A stretch of DNA of 64,000 nucleotides. Source: Ruminococcus_C callidus (GTDB taxonomy: Bacteria; Bacillota; Clostridia; Oscillospirales; Ruminococcaceae). The position numbers were made by a program, and so were the translations under genes. The notes under the pieces are model-generated. The model did no database searches, was not told where the DNA came from, and saw nothing but the letters and a program-made list of their open reading frames with translations. The stretch spans positions 3,162,001 to 3,226,000 of the forward strand of contig NZ_CP186925.1 in NCBI RefSeq assembly GCF_049562855.1, given 5' to 3'. This document shows, in pieces, positions 8,729-16,610 of the stretch; within the stretch, counting starts at the first letter, position 1; each line of letters begins with the position of its first letter.

Positions 8729-10699
8729 TCACAGATACTGCCGCAGTTCCTGCTCGTATGGTTCTTCAAAGATGCAGTCGTCAATGGTGATGGTTTTGTT
8801 GAAGTGGTCTATGGTGATGTAAAGTTTTGTGGACACTGTCATATATGGAAATGGTTCAAAATCAATCTCTCTTTCATATTTCACACTTTTAGATAAATCT
8901 GATTCTTCGGTAATACAATCGTAAAGCGGTGCAATTATTTGCCCGATGCCATCGAACCTCTTTCCTATTTGCTGTACTATGTTCGGATTGATACAATGTG
9001 CTGCTGCAATGCTTAATAATCTTCTTTTTACCAGATCATTGCAGTATAAAATCTCATATTTTCTGTTTACGATCAATGGAGAACGATATGGTTCTAAGCT
9101 CGGATTCTTCTGATGCAGCACCTGATTTACAGAATTTTTGAAGTTCTTCCAAAAATTTTCCTGCACCATCTTTTCGCACACATCCAAAAACGCATCACTA
9201 AACCAATCCATCAGAAAAACAAACTGCATTGTGTAGTTCGCTTTTCTGATATCGTCCAGCGTCTGAAGCTTACAGGAAAAAGTCTCCTGCATCACCAGCA
9301 GCATTTTCTTTTTGATGGCATTTTTGCAGTCTGTGATCTCTGGCGAACTGTGCATTTGCGCAATACAGTCCCAGGTAAACTGATGCAGGATCGCAGCAGA
9401 ATGCATTTCTTTTCTGTCTTCCCTTTCCTTTCGCCTGGAATGGGGATCGTCAGACAATGATTTTACATTTCTGTCCGCATTATAGCTCTTGAAGATCGAT
9501 GACATAGTTTTTAGAACCTTTTTTCCCTCCCAGTTGTAGGAGATCAGTTTTTGCTCAAACTGCAAACCATCATAAACGATCTTGAATAATAAACACCATT
9601 GGGTAACCGCTCTTTTCACATCATGAGAAGATGTAATCGGCTCTTCTATGTTTTTCATGTACTTTATGATCTTGGAAAATTCACCCCGGCTCTGAAAGAA
9701 TTCCTTTCCCGGAATCTCAGGAGCGTACTTTGAAGTAATGCCCCGCCACAAGCACAGTTTGTCTTCGTCGCTGCCAAAACGCAAAAGCTCTGTAAACTCC
9801 TCAAAGGAGATCTCTTTTTTATAGAGTTCGTTCTTTCCAAACTCCTTCAGAACTCTTATATCCATCACACGGTCAGCCAACACTTTTTCCTTTGTATAGT
9901 CAAATGTGCCGAGGAGCATATCGTTGATCTCCGCTCTTTTTTGCGCAGTGACCAGCATAATAAAGAAACGTTCTTTCAAATTGGAGTATGTTTGCGGCTC
10001 TTGTGTTTCTGCTGTATCCGAATTTACTCCTTTTCCATTCTTTGGTGTAGAAAGAATGCGACTCGGATCGAATGCAATCTTTTCAACAGCATCTCTTTGC
10101 TTTTTCATCTCTGAGAGTTTATCCCCAAAAACATTGCCTGTACAAATACCTAAACAGAAAAACGCATTGATATGAAACCAACCGCTGTATAGCGCATCTA
10201 CCGTCCACTCAATTTCATCTGCATTTTTCACAGACGCTTGGACATTCGTGTATACTGTGTCAAACGCCTCCATAATTTCATTGTTGTAATCATCATAATT
10301 ATTGTACACATACATCCCTTTCGGGTTTGCGATAATATCCAGAACCTTGCATCGGCTCAAAAACTCCCGTTCCGGCAGTTCGGCATTTTTCGTCGAATAT
10401 AAATATACGCCGATCTTTTCTGCAACGTAGATCTGTTCCAGCAGCCAGAGCTTGTCCGACCTTTCCTCCGGGCTGTCTGTTTCTTTGAGTTCCAGATCCA
10501 GGTTGATCTTATTTTTTATCTTTGGGATCAGTCCACCGGCTTTGTTCTTTTCGACATAATAAAAATGCCGCTTGATCTGTTCTATGGTGCTTGGACTTTC
10601 CTCTGCCTCGCCGTATTTGTCAGCGTGTTCCTGCCGGTACATATCATAAGAATCCCATATGTCTGCTATGGTGTTATACAGTTCTTCCATCGATGCCAT
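8729..10699 (-). CDS. large unknown protein divergent from the ATPase gene
   Basis: A 656-residue protein with no family I recognise. It looks soluble: no signal peptide or membrane segment, and long charged helical stretches. An internal polar segment near 240-260 (NGKGVNSDTAETQEPQTYSN) may be a linker between two domains. The C-terminus (YMTVSTKLYITIDHFNKTITIDDCIFEE) looks beta-rich. The start is MASM at 10699, with an ATG three codons later as the alternative. It is divergently transcribed from the 800-residue ATPase gene across a 545-bp spacer with four copies of an 18-bp motif, so the two may form one regulated unit. No function is offered. Confidence 0.7.
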   Translation of the reverse strand: MASMEELYNTIADIWDSYDMYRQEHADKYGEAEESPSTIEQIKRHFYYVEKNKAGGLIPKIKNKINLDLELKETDSPEERSDKLWLLEQIYVAEKIGVYLYSTKNAELPEREFLSRCKVLDIIANPKGMYVYNNYDDYNNEIMEAFDTVYTNVQASVKNADEIEWTVDALYSGWFHINAFFCLGICTGNVFGDKLSEMKKQRDAVEKIAFDPSRILSTPKNGKGVNSDTAETQEPQTYSNLKERFFIMLVTAQKRAEINDMLLGTFDYTKEKVLADRVMDIRVLKEFGKNELYKKEISFEEFTELLRFGSDEDKLCLWRGITSKYAPEIPGKEFFQSRGEFSKIIKYMKNIEEPITSSHDVKRAVTQWCLLFKIVYDGLQFEQKLISYNWEGKKVLKTMSSIFKSYNADRNVKSLSDDPHSRRKEREDRKEMHSAAILHQFTWDCIAQMHSSPEITDCKNAIKKKMLLVMQETFSCKLQTLDDIRKANYTMQFVFLMDWFSDAFLDVCEKMVQENFWKNFKNSVNQVLHQKNPSLEPYRSPLIVNRKYEILYCNDLVKRRLLSIAAAHCINPNIVQQIGKRFDGIGQIIAPLYDCITEESDLSKSVKYEREIDFEPFPYMTVSTKLYITIDHFNKTITIDDCIFEEPYEQELRQYL

Positions 10700-10836
10700 A
10701 CGGATGCAACCCCTTTTGTTTTACAAGATATCTATATCATACCACATATTCCGGGGAAAGAAAAGAGGATTTGAAAAAAACTGTTCTTTTTTCAGCTGCT
10801 TGGCAGCACTATAAATCTCTTTTCCAAAATTTTTTT

Positions 10837-10854
10837 ACCTGGCACACGGCACAG
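10837..10854 (+). repeat. 18-bp motif, copy 1
   Basis: ACCTGGCACACGGCACAG in the divergent intergenic spacer (10,700-11,244). Copies 1 and 2 read on the + strand and copies 3 and 4 on the - strand, so the set is inverted about the middle of the spacer. Confidence 0.85.
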
Positions 10855-10882
10855 CCCCAATTCTCCCACCCGCATAATTTTT

Positions 10883-10900
10883 ACCCGGCACACGGCACAA
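10883..10900 (+). repeat. 18-bp motif, copy 2
   Basis: ACCCGGCACACGGCACAA, with two differences from copy 1. It is 46 bases from copy 1 and, like it, is preceded by a T-run. Confidence 0.85.
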
Positions 10901-11046
10901 GAGCGTCCTCCGAAAAAAGTCCGGACAATTTTTGTTCCCCTTTTTCCAAAAACGCATCGGAGAAGTTTGATTTTCGCCCAAACAGGAACTTTTCCGACGG
11001 CAATTTCAGAAAAGGAGTACAAAAACAAACGGGTTTTGATTTTTTT

Positions 11047-11064
11047 CTGTGCCGTGTGCCAGGT
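11047..11064 (-). repeat. 18-bp motif, copy 3 (inverted)
   Basis: Reverse complement of copy 1 (CTGTGCCGTGTGCCAGGT on the + strand). It lies upstream of the -10 element of the ATPase gene. Confidence 0.85.
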
Positions 11065-11154
11065 GTTTTTTGTTCGTTTTACGTTTTCCACCCCTCCCCC
11101 CCAGAGCGCCTGCAAAAAAATAAGAGCGTTTTGTCTGCATGAAATTTTCCGATG

Positions 11155-11163
11155 TGCTATAAT
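11155..11163 (+). promoter_or_regulatory. extended -10 promoter of the ATPase gene
   Basis: TGTGCTATAAT gives a TATAAT with TG one base upstream (extended -10). No good -35 is present at 17 bases. The 18-bp motif copies flank it. Confidence 0.5.
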
Positions 11164-11186
11164 GCTTTTTGGAAATACAGAACCGC

Positions 11187-11204
11187 CTGTGCCGTGTGCC
11201 AGGT
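11187..11204 (-). repeat. 18-bp motif, copy 4 (inverted)
   Basis: Identical to copy 3. It lies between the putative -10 box (11158-11163) and the ATPase start codon, where a bound repressor would block transcription. Confidence 0.85.
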
Positions 11205-11244
11205 AAAATGTATTTCAATAAAAAGTTTTTAGGAGGTCACTTAT

Positions 11245-13647
11245 ATGAACGGAATGTACGGAATGTCAACCGCAGAACAATTGATCGCCATAAATCACAT
11301 GCAGGTAGCTGCAAATCATGCTGTGCCAAGCGGGGCAATGCCATTTCAGGAGGTTCTCAGAGTATATGGCGAAGATCAAATAACGGGTGTCGGAAGCTGC
11401 ATAGATTACGAAAAAAGAAAAATAAAAAGAATCGGCAAGTTAAGAATTCGCAGTGTTCACCATTGCTATATCGTCAAAGACGGATACCGAAAAGAACTTT
11501 TATATGTCTTATATTCCAGTACAGACGACAACATCCATTCTGCGGTCGTTCCTCGTGACAAATTGGCAAGCAAGAATCTGTTGCCTCTGTTTGAATCTTT
11601 TCAATGGATGTGCAAAAGCAAGGCGATGGCAAACGATTATATTGCGTACTGCATTCGCTGTTTTCCCCCAAAAAGCACGCAATATTTTCCGGAATATGCC
11701 GGCTTTTCTTTCATTGAACAGAGTGAAAACAGCACCTCTATTCGATTTGACTGCAACAGAAAATGCTTTGACATGAAATTGCTGAAACACTGCTCCCCCT
11801 ATTTCACCAAAAAAGTTCTTCCCAGTACAAAAGACCGCCCTCTCGGTATAAAGGGAATCTGCGAAAAGTACCTTGACACAGACAAAAAGATGATGCTCTT
11901 CGTTTTTTCCCTCTGCGGTCTGCTGAGTTCTTTTTTCCGGGAAGAGAAATACAGCATGGAACGTATTCTGACCATATCTGCACCTGATGCCGCATCGGAA
12001 CGATTTGCGACGCTCCTCATGCAGATCTTCAACAGAGGCACAAAGCCGCTGACCCTCTGTTCCAACAAGAGTGCGGTGAAAATGGAACTGCTCCACGCAA
12101 AGGATGAAACCGTTATCCTGAGCGACCGCAGTATTATCGACGATGACAAAAAAAGAACGGAAATGCTGCAGCACATCCTAACGGAAAATGACAACATGGA
12201 TTGTCAGCCCCATAATCTTGCGATTTTCTCCACCCATGCACAATACCTGCTTCCTCCGGAGAAAAAGATCTGTCTGACGCTGCCGGAAAATTTTGCCCCT
12301 GCTATGACAACGGAAGAAGAGGCGGAGATGTGTGATGATTTGAATTATCTCGTAAACTTCATCATATCCTGTATTTGTAAAAGCTATACCGTACTTCCAG
12401 GTGCATTTCGAGACGAGTTCCATGAACAAATAGATCTATACACCTCTTATTTCCAAGGCAAAAGCAAAGAAATGATTGCAGCTGGTGCATTACTGGATAC
12501 CGTTTACTTTTGCGTGATAGCCTGTTTTCTTGAGTTCGACAGTCAGCCTATCACGATGTTGATTCGCTCCGTTTTATCCGATTCTCAGACAGTTTCCGGC
12601 ACTTCAGAAGATGCGGTGTCAGAACAGTTTATTGCTGCGCTCAATGATGCAATTCGCAGCGGCAAGCTCAAGATCCTCCGGCACAGCAAGGAAATGGACT
12701 TCCAGGAAGGCACAAACCAGCTGATCGTCAAGGACAAGCTGCTGATCCTGGAAGAGTCTGCAATGGAGAATGTGCTGATCCCGTCTATGAGAACTGCCGA
12801 CAACACCTGCCGCATTCTGAAATGCCTGAAAGCGTGCGAATATCTCCATGCCACCAAGAAAAACCGCTATCCTCTGGTGGTATATTCCCACCACAGAAGT
12901 CTGCGGCCTGCTCTGATCGCCCTGAAAAGCGACCGGATTCTGGATTCCGACGTGGAACTCATGATCGAGGAAAGCCGCTATGCAGAATGGTACAGCACAG
13001 CGCCTGCACCGGAGCATTTTATCCCCCTCACGGAAAACCGCATCGGCGGTGTTTCCTACCAGGTCTTTGACGAAAAACGCAAGGATAATATGCACTTCTT
13101 TGCACTGGGGAAAAGCGGCTCCGGCAAAACACACTGTCTCACCGAACGAATGGTGAGCCTGCAAAAGCTGCACCGTCCCGTTATTGTCTTTGATACCAGT
13201 GAATCCTTTACAGAAGAGGAGATACTGGAAAAGCTGTCTGTAGGCTGCGGTGAAACGGCAGAGAAGGAGGTTCAGGCGTATATCGCCGAGCATATCACCT
13301 TCCACCGCATCGAAGAGGACGGAATCCCCGTTGACCTGCTCAAACTGGGCGACTCCGGCAATGGGGAAGATACCATCCGAAAAATCGAGTCCATTGTGGA
13401 ATCTCACAACCCCAATATGGGCAGCAAGCAGCAGGCAGCCGTGCATGCTGCCATCAGCGATATGATCCAGAAAGGCAATGTGGATATGGCATCTCTGTAT
13501 GAGGTGCTGACCAGTGAACAGATCCCGTATGATCTGGCAGATCAGCTGGCGGATACGCTCTCCTTTTTCGTGAACTTCAAGGCAAACGACAGAGACTGGG
13601 GCGAGCTGATCGAAGAGAGCAAGGATATTATTATAAAGAAGCACTGA
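11245..13647 (+). CDS. double-ATPase protein, C-terminal HerA/VirB4-type P-loop, truncated
   Basis: An 800-residue frame with a strong AGGAGGT before the ATG. Residues ~150-330 resemble a DUF927/SF3-helicase-like ATPase that has lost its P-loop: ISAPDAASERFATLL stands where a GxxxxGKT would be, followed by a Walker-B-like ETVILSD. Residues 622-629 (GKSGSGKT) are an intact Walker A in the style of HerA/VirB4/TraD motor ATPases, followed by RPVIVFDTSESF. The frame then stops at IIIKKH, just where the hydrophobic Walker B strand should begin. The last codons and the TGA lie in a repeat end (CACTGAATAAAG), so the gene has probably lost its 3' part through a repeat insertion or deletion. ATP hydrolysis by the C-terminal motor is doubtful. 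HerA-type motors often partner defence nucleases or act in conjugation; which applies here is unknown. Confidence 0.65.
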   Translation: MNGMYGMSTAEQLIAINHMQVAANHAVPSGAMPFQEVLRVYGEDQITGVGSCIDYEKRKIKRIGKLRIRSVHHCYIVKDGYRKELLYVLYSSTDDNIHSAVVPRDKLASKNLLPLFESFQWMCKSKAMANDYIAYCIRCFPPKSTQYFPEYAGFSFIEQSENSTSIRFDCNRKCFDMKLLKHCSPYFTKKVLPSTKDRPLGIKGICEKYLDTDKKMMLFVFSLCGLLSSFFREEKYSMERILTISAPDAASERFATLLMQIFNRGTKPLTLCSNKSAVKMELLHAKDETVILSDRSIIDDDKKRTEMLQHILTENDNMDCQPHNLAIFSTHAQYLLPPEKKICLTLPENFAPAMTTEEEAEMCDDLNYLVNFIISCICKSYTVLPGAFRDEFHEQIDLYTSYFQGKSKEMIAAGALLDTVYFCVIACFLEFDSQPITMLIRSVLSDSQTVSGTSEDAVSEQFIAALNDAIRSGKLKILRHSKEMDFQEGTNQLIVKDKLLILEESAMENVLIPSMRTADNTCRILKCLKACEYLHATKKNRYPLVVYSHHRSLRPALIALKSDRILDSDVELMIEESRYAEWYSTAPAPEHFIPLTENRIGGVSYQVFDEKRKDNMHFFALGKSGSGKTHCLTERMVSLQKLHRPVIVFDTSESFTEEEILEKLSVGCGETAEKEVQAYIAEHITFHRIEEDGIPVDLLKLGDSGNGEDTIRKIESIVESHNPNMGSKQQAAVHAAISDMIQKGNVDMASLYEVLTSEQIPYDLADQLADTLSFFVNFKANDRDWGELIEESKDIIIKKH

Positions 13648-13714
13648 ATAAAGTCGTCAAGCGGGCTTTATTCAGTGTTTCCTTAACTACGCTTTTGTTC
13701 AGCGTTTCCTAAGG
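13638..13714. mobile_element. miniature repeat relic (subfamily A) at the ATPase 3' end
   Basis: AGCACTGAATAAAG and CTTTATTCAGTGTTTCCTTA form an inverted pair around only 12 bases (13638-13684). A further decayed end, TTCAGCGTTTCCTAAGG, follows. It is an internally deleted copy of the ~178-bp element found intact at 37,199 and 44,023. Confidence 0.75.
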
Positions 13715-13744
13715 AAAGCAATCGTCAGCAGCACTCTTTTACCA

Positions 13745-13848
13745 GTTTGTTATGTCCCTATGTTCCGCCCGAAGGCGGTTTTTCTATGCGGTCGACATGA
13801 TCGTATCATCAGTACCTGGCACAGATTCACGATAATGATGTACAACTG
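13745..13848. repeat. 104-bp direct repeat, copy B
   Basis: Second copy of the repeat at 2628-2731, same orientation. Its CCGCC-CGAA-GGCGG-TTTTT hairpin is placed to terminate transcription from the upstream ATPase gene. The two copies bracket 11 kb of accessory DNA. Confidence 0.9.
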
Positions 13849-13873
13849 CAAAATAAGAATATGACAAACTCCC

Positions 13874-13902
13874 TTGAAAGAGCAAGTAATTTATGGTATA
13901 AT
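13874..13902 (+). promoter_or_regulatory. promoter of the small membrane protein gene
   Basis: TTGAAA, 17 bases, TATAAT with TGG before the -10. An AAGGAG at 13926 has no convincing frame after it. The rest of the 13,849-14,017 gap is AT-rich without a gene. Confidence 0.6.
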
Positions 13903-14017
13903 GATAACAGATTCAAAGTATTGGAAGGAGAACATAGTACAGCCGGCAATGTCAAATTTCAATACGCTGCAGCATCAAGATTTTGTCCAAACACAGTGAG
14001 AAAGGCGACATAATTTC

Positions 14018-14497
14018 ATGTTAATTGAGATTTTAATTCTTATCATTATTTTTGCAGTTTTTCATTTTGTGTGTAAGAATGATCCCAGCACAAATAAAGT
14101 GAAATATCCTAAATTGTATCTTTGCATCGGAATTTTAAGCTTATCATTTTGGCTTTTCTTTATTATTTTAATGTTAATTGATAATGTGCCAATTTATAAT
14201 ATACCAATTTTTTGTTCGTTTGTATTAGCCGGAATGATCCTAATTTCAGTTATTATAATAATGTCATACTTTAATATTTATACGATATATGATGATGTAT
14301 CATTTACGCATTCTAATTTTTGGAGAAGAAAGTGTACAATACATTATAGTGATATAAAAATTGTCTATCGAAAGAAACACGCAAAGTATCTAGTAGTATT
14401 TGAATCTGATGATGGAAGAATCACAATTGATTCCAAATATACAATTGGATATAGTGAATTCATTGAAAAAGTAAACAAAAATCGTTTCAAGGATTAG
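14018..14497 (+). CDS. small membrane protein, unknown
   Basis: A 159-residue AT-rich gene. Three hydrophobic segments (residues ~2-19, 30-52 and 60-85) are followed by a soluble C-terminal domain of about 70 residues with alternating hydrophobic strands (IYDDVSFTHSNFWRRKCTIHY), resembling the pleckstrin-like domains seen after short membrane anchors. No family is recognised with certainty. The ribosome binding site (GAGAAAGG) is weak and distant. It is isolated between the repeat and a primase remnant, and its base composition differs from the GC-rich remnant downstream. Confidence 0.6.
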   Translation: MLIEILILIIIFAVFHFVCKNDPSTNKVKYPKLYLCIGILSLSFWLFFIILMLIDNVPIYNIPIFCSFVLAGMILISVIIIMSYFNIYTIYDDVSFTHSNFWRRKCTIHYSDIKIVYRKKHAKYLVVFESDDGRITIDSKYTIGYSEFIEKVNKNRFKD

Positions 14498-14672
14498 AAG
14501 CTGATATTGGTGCTTGCAGTCAAAGGCACTTTGTATCTATAGCATTTACACAAAAGATTGACAAAAGGTGTATATAGCCGCAAGAGTAAAACCGCCCAAT
14601 GCAGTCTGATACACTGATTGTTTTAAGTGCATCATCAATAGCACCAGATAATTTATCAACTACACGAACTTT

Positions 14673-15284
14673 TTGTTTTCTAAGGGCGAAAACGGCAGTG
14701 TCCCGTTCCAAAGCCGTGCACACATCATCAACGCCTCCAACTACGACATTACCACGAAGATGCCGGATGCGGCATTTGATATGCGTAAGCTTGTGATCCC
14801 GTTCAAACACAGACTGACCGACAATGCAGAGCCCTTTGAGGTACTGATGGACAAGTTGGAGCGTGAGAAGGCAGCCATTGTGAGAAAGCTGATTCTGGCG
14901 TACAAGGCACTCAAGGACAACCACTACGAATTCAGCGACTCCGAAGAGGGCGAAAGCTATGACAGCTATGTGCCGCCCACGGCAGTCAGCCGCAGCACCA
15001 GCAAGTCTCTGGACTTCTTCTTTACGGCTTGTTATGTACGCACCGAGAACGACGATGACTACATTTTCACCGAGGATATGTACGCCGATTACAAGGAATA
15101 TGCCCTGGATGAGAGCTACGCGTACTGCTTCCCGAACTACGATGCCTTTGCAAAGGCTGTCAGAGCGGAGCTACAGCTGAAATCCGGCCGCAAACGCAAA
15201 GACAGCGACGCCAACCCCAAGCGTTGCTACCTTGGCATCAAGCGAAAAGCACTGGTGACAGAAGAGCAGGCGGCGGAAGACTGA
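14673..15284 (+). pseudogene. 3' fragment of a D5-type primase/helicase
   Basis: About 203 codons that begin abruptly. The ordered blocks (SKGENGSVPFQSRAHIINAS, MRKLVIPFKHRL, REKAAIVRKLILAYKAL, then FFTACYVRTENDD and a DALD/FPNYDAFAKAVR tail) resemble the C-terminal third of the phage/plasmid D5 or DUF5906 primase-helicases. No ATPase motifs remain. The first usable codon is a TTG without a ribosome binding site, and an in-frame stop lies 21 bases before it. GC content rises sharply at about 14,690, marking the junction with the AT-rich DNA before it. It is best read as a 5'-truncated relic. Confidence 0.6.
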
Positions 15285-15332
15285 GTTTCCGCTCCGAAAG
15301 CACAAATCACCCGAATTTAAAATGATTTTTTA

Positions 15333-15363
15333 CCCGATGGAAGGTGATCCATCGGGCTTTTTT
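15333..15363 (+). terminator. rho-independent terminator
   Basis: CCCGATGG/CCATCGGG stem, 7-base loop, CTTTTTTT tail. It closes the accessory region before the polysaccharide locus. Confidence 0.9.
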
Positions 15364-15515
15364 GATGGTGCAGAAAATGCTGCTTTTTCGTTCCCCAGCG
15401 TGAATTTCTGCGAAATTGGCAGATGTTCCGGCGGGAAATTGACAATATGAACAGAAAAAATTAATTTTTCAGTGTTATTTTTTCGGTTTGTGAGCGTATT
15501 TGTCGAGGGATTTGC

Positions 15516-15544
15516 TTGACACTTGTGGGGGCGTGTGGTATAAT
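15516..15544 (+). promoter_or_regulatory. consensus promoter and long leader of the polysaccharide locus
   Basis: TTGACA (15516-15521), exactly 17 bases, TATAAT (15539-15544): a perfect sigma-70/sigma-A match, the strongest in the window. A leader of about 225 bases separates the start site from the first gene at 15775. It contains an AAAAAGCTTTTT palindrome near 15587 but no terminator that I can identify. The 15,285-15,774 gap holds no gene. Confidence 0.85.
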
Positions 15545-15774
15545 TGTTTTATATAGGTGTAGGCAGATGTAAGAGGCGTTGGAAAAAGCTTTTTGGTTTG
15601 AAAAAACGTAGTATTCTGTCGTGTTTTATGGTGCTTTGCACAATGATAGGCTACAATTGGAGTTTGGAATCTAGAGGCGTTTTGTATTTAGATTTTGGCC
15701 CTGGTACAAAAATATCTTTGTGATGTCTTCCGGTTTTTTGTAGATGGGTTAAATAGAAAAAGGGGAGCATAATT

Positions 15775-16602
15775 TTGGAGAATAAAGCTACAATCATAAT
15801 AGCTACGCATAAGAAGTATCAAATGCCAGCAGATAAAATGTACTTGCCTGTTCATGTTGGAGCAGAAGGGAAAAAGGATTCTGATGGAAATGATCTGGAC
15901 TTAGGATATGTTAAAGACAATACCGGAGATAATATTTCCCTTAAGAACCCTTCGTTTTGCGAATTAACAGGTCTTTACTGGGCGTGGAAAAATGTTGACT
16001 CAGACTATGTTGGCTTGGCGCATTACAGACGCCATTTTTCTCTGAGCAAGAAGTCTAAAGATCCCTTTGATAATATTCTCACATACGATGAACTTGCACC
16101 GCTTCTGAGCAAATATAGAGTGTTTGTTCCCAAGAAACGGAAGTATTATATTGAAACGCTCTATTCTCATTATGCACATACACATTATGCAGAGCATCTT
16201 GATGTGACAAAAGAGATTATTGCCGAAAAGTACCCTGATTACACAGATTCCTGCAACAAGGTATACAAGCAGACCTATGGGTATATGTTTAATATGATGA
16301 TCATGAGAAAAGATCTGTTCCAGAACTACTGCGAATGGCTCTTCAATATTCTTTTTGAGCTAGAAAAAAGAATTGGAGAATCTTCTAAAGAATTATCATT
16401 TTTTCAAGGTCGCTTTTACGGAAGAGTTAGCGAGATAATATTTAATGTCTGGCTCGACTATCAAGTAAAATCGGGTACAATAAGCCAAAAGGATATCAAG
16501 GAAATACCCTGCATTTACACTGAAAAAATTGACTGGAATCGGAAAGTAAAGTCGTTTATAGGTGCGAAGTTTGGGCATAAGAAGTATGAGGGGAGCTTTT
16601 GA
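15775..16602 (+). CDS. DUF4422 glycosyltransferase
   Basis: A 275-residue cytosolic protein starting at TTG (AGGGGAG ten bases upstream). The DUF4422 pattern is clear: IIIATHKKYQMP at the N-terminus, LGYVKDNTGDNIS, ELTGLYWAWKN and VGLAHYRRHF near 80-90, and a YGYMFNMMIMRKDLF block near 165. Members are putative glycosyltransferases of capsule and exopolysaccharide loci. It is the first gene after the consensus promoter, and its stop overlaps the next gene. Confidence 0.88.
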   Translation: MENKATIIIATHKKYQMPADKMYLPVHVGAEGKKDSDGNDLDLGYVKDNTGDNISLKNPSFCELTGLYWAWKNVDSDYVGLAHYRRHFSLSKKSKDPFDNILTYDELAPLLSKYRVFVPKKRKYYIETLYSHYAHTHYAEHLDVTKEIIAEKYPDYTDSCNKVYKQTYGYMFNMMIMRKDLFQNYCEWLFNILFELEKRIGESSKELSFFQGRFYGRVSEIIFNVWLDYQVKSGTISQKDIKEIPCIYTEKIDWNRKVKSFIGAKFGHKKYEGSF

Positions 16603-16610
16603 ACAAGGTT

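Noticed and set aside
14520..14924. 134-codon minus-strand ORF over the primase remnant
   Set aside because: Overlaps a frame with recognisable D5-type blocks and spans the composition junction; no ribosome binding site.
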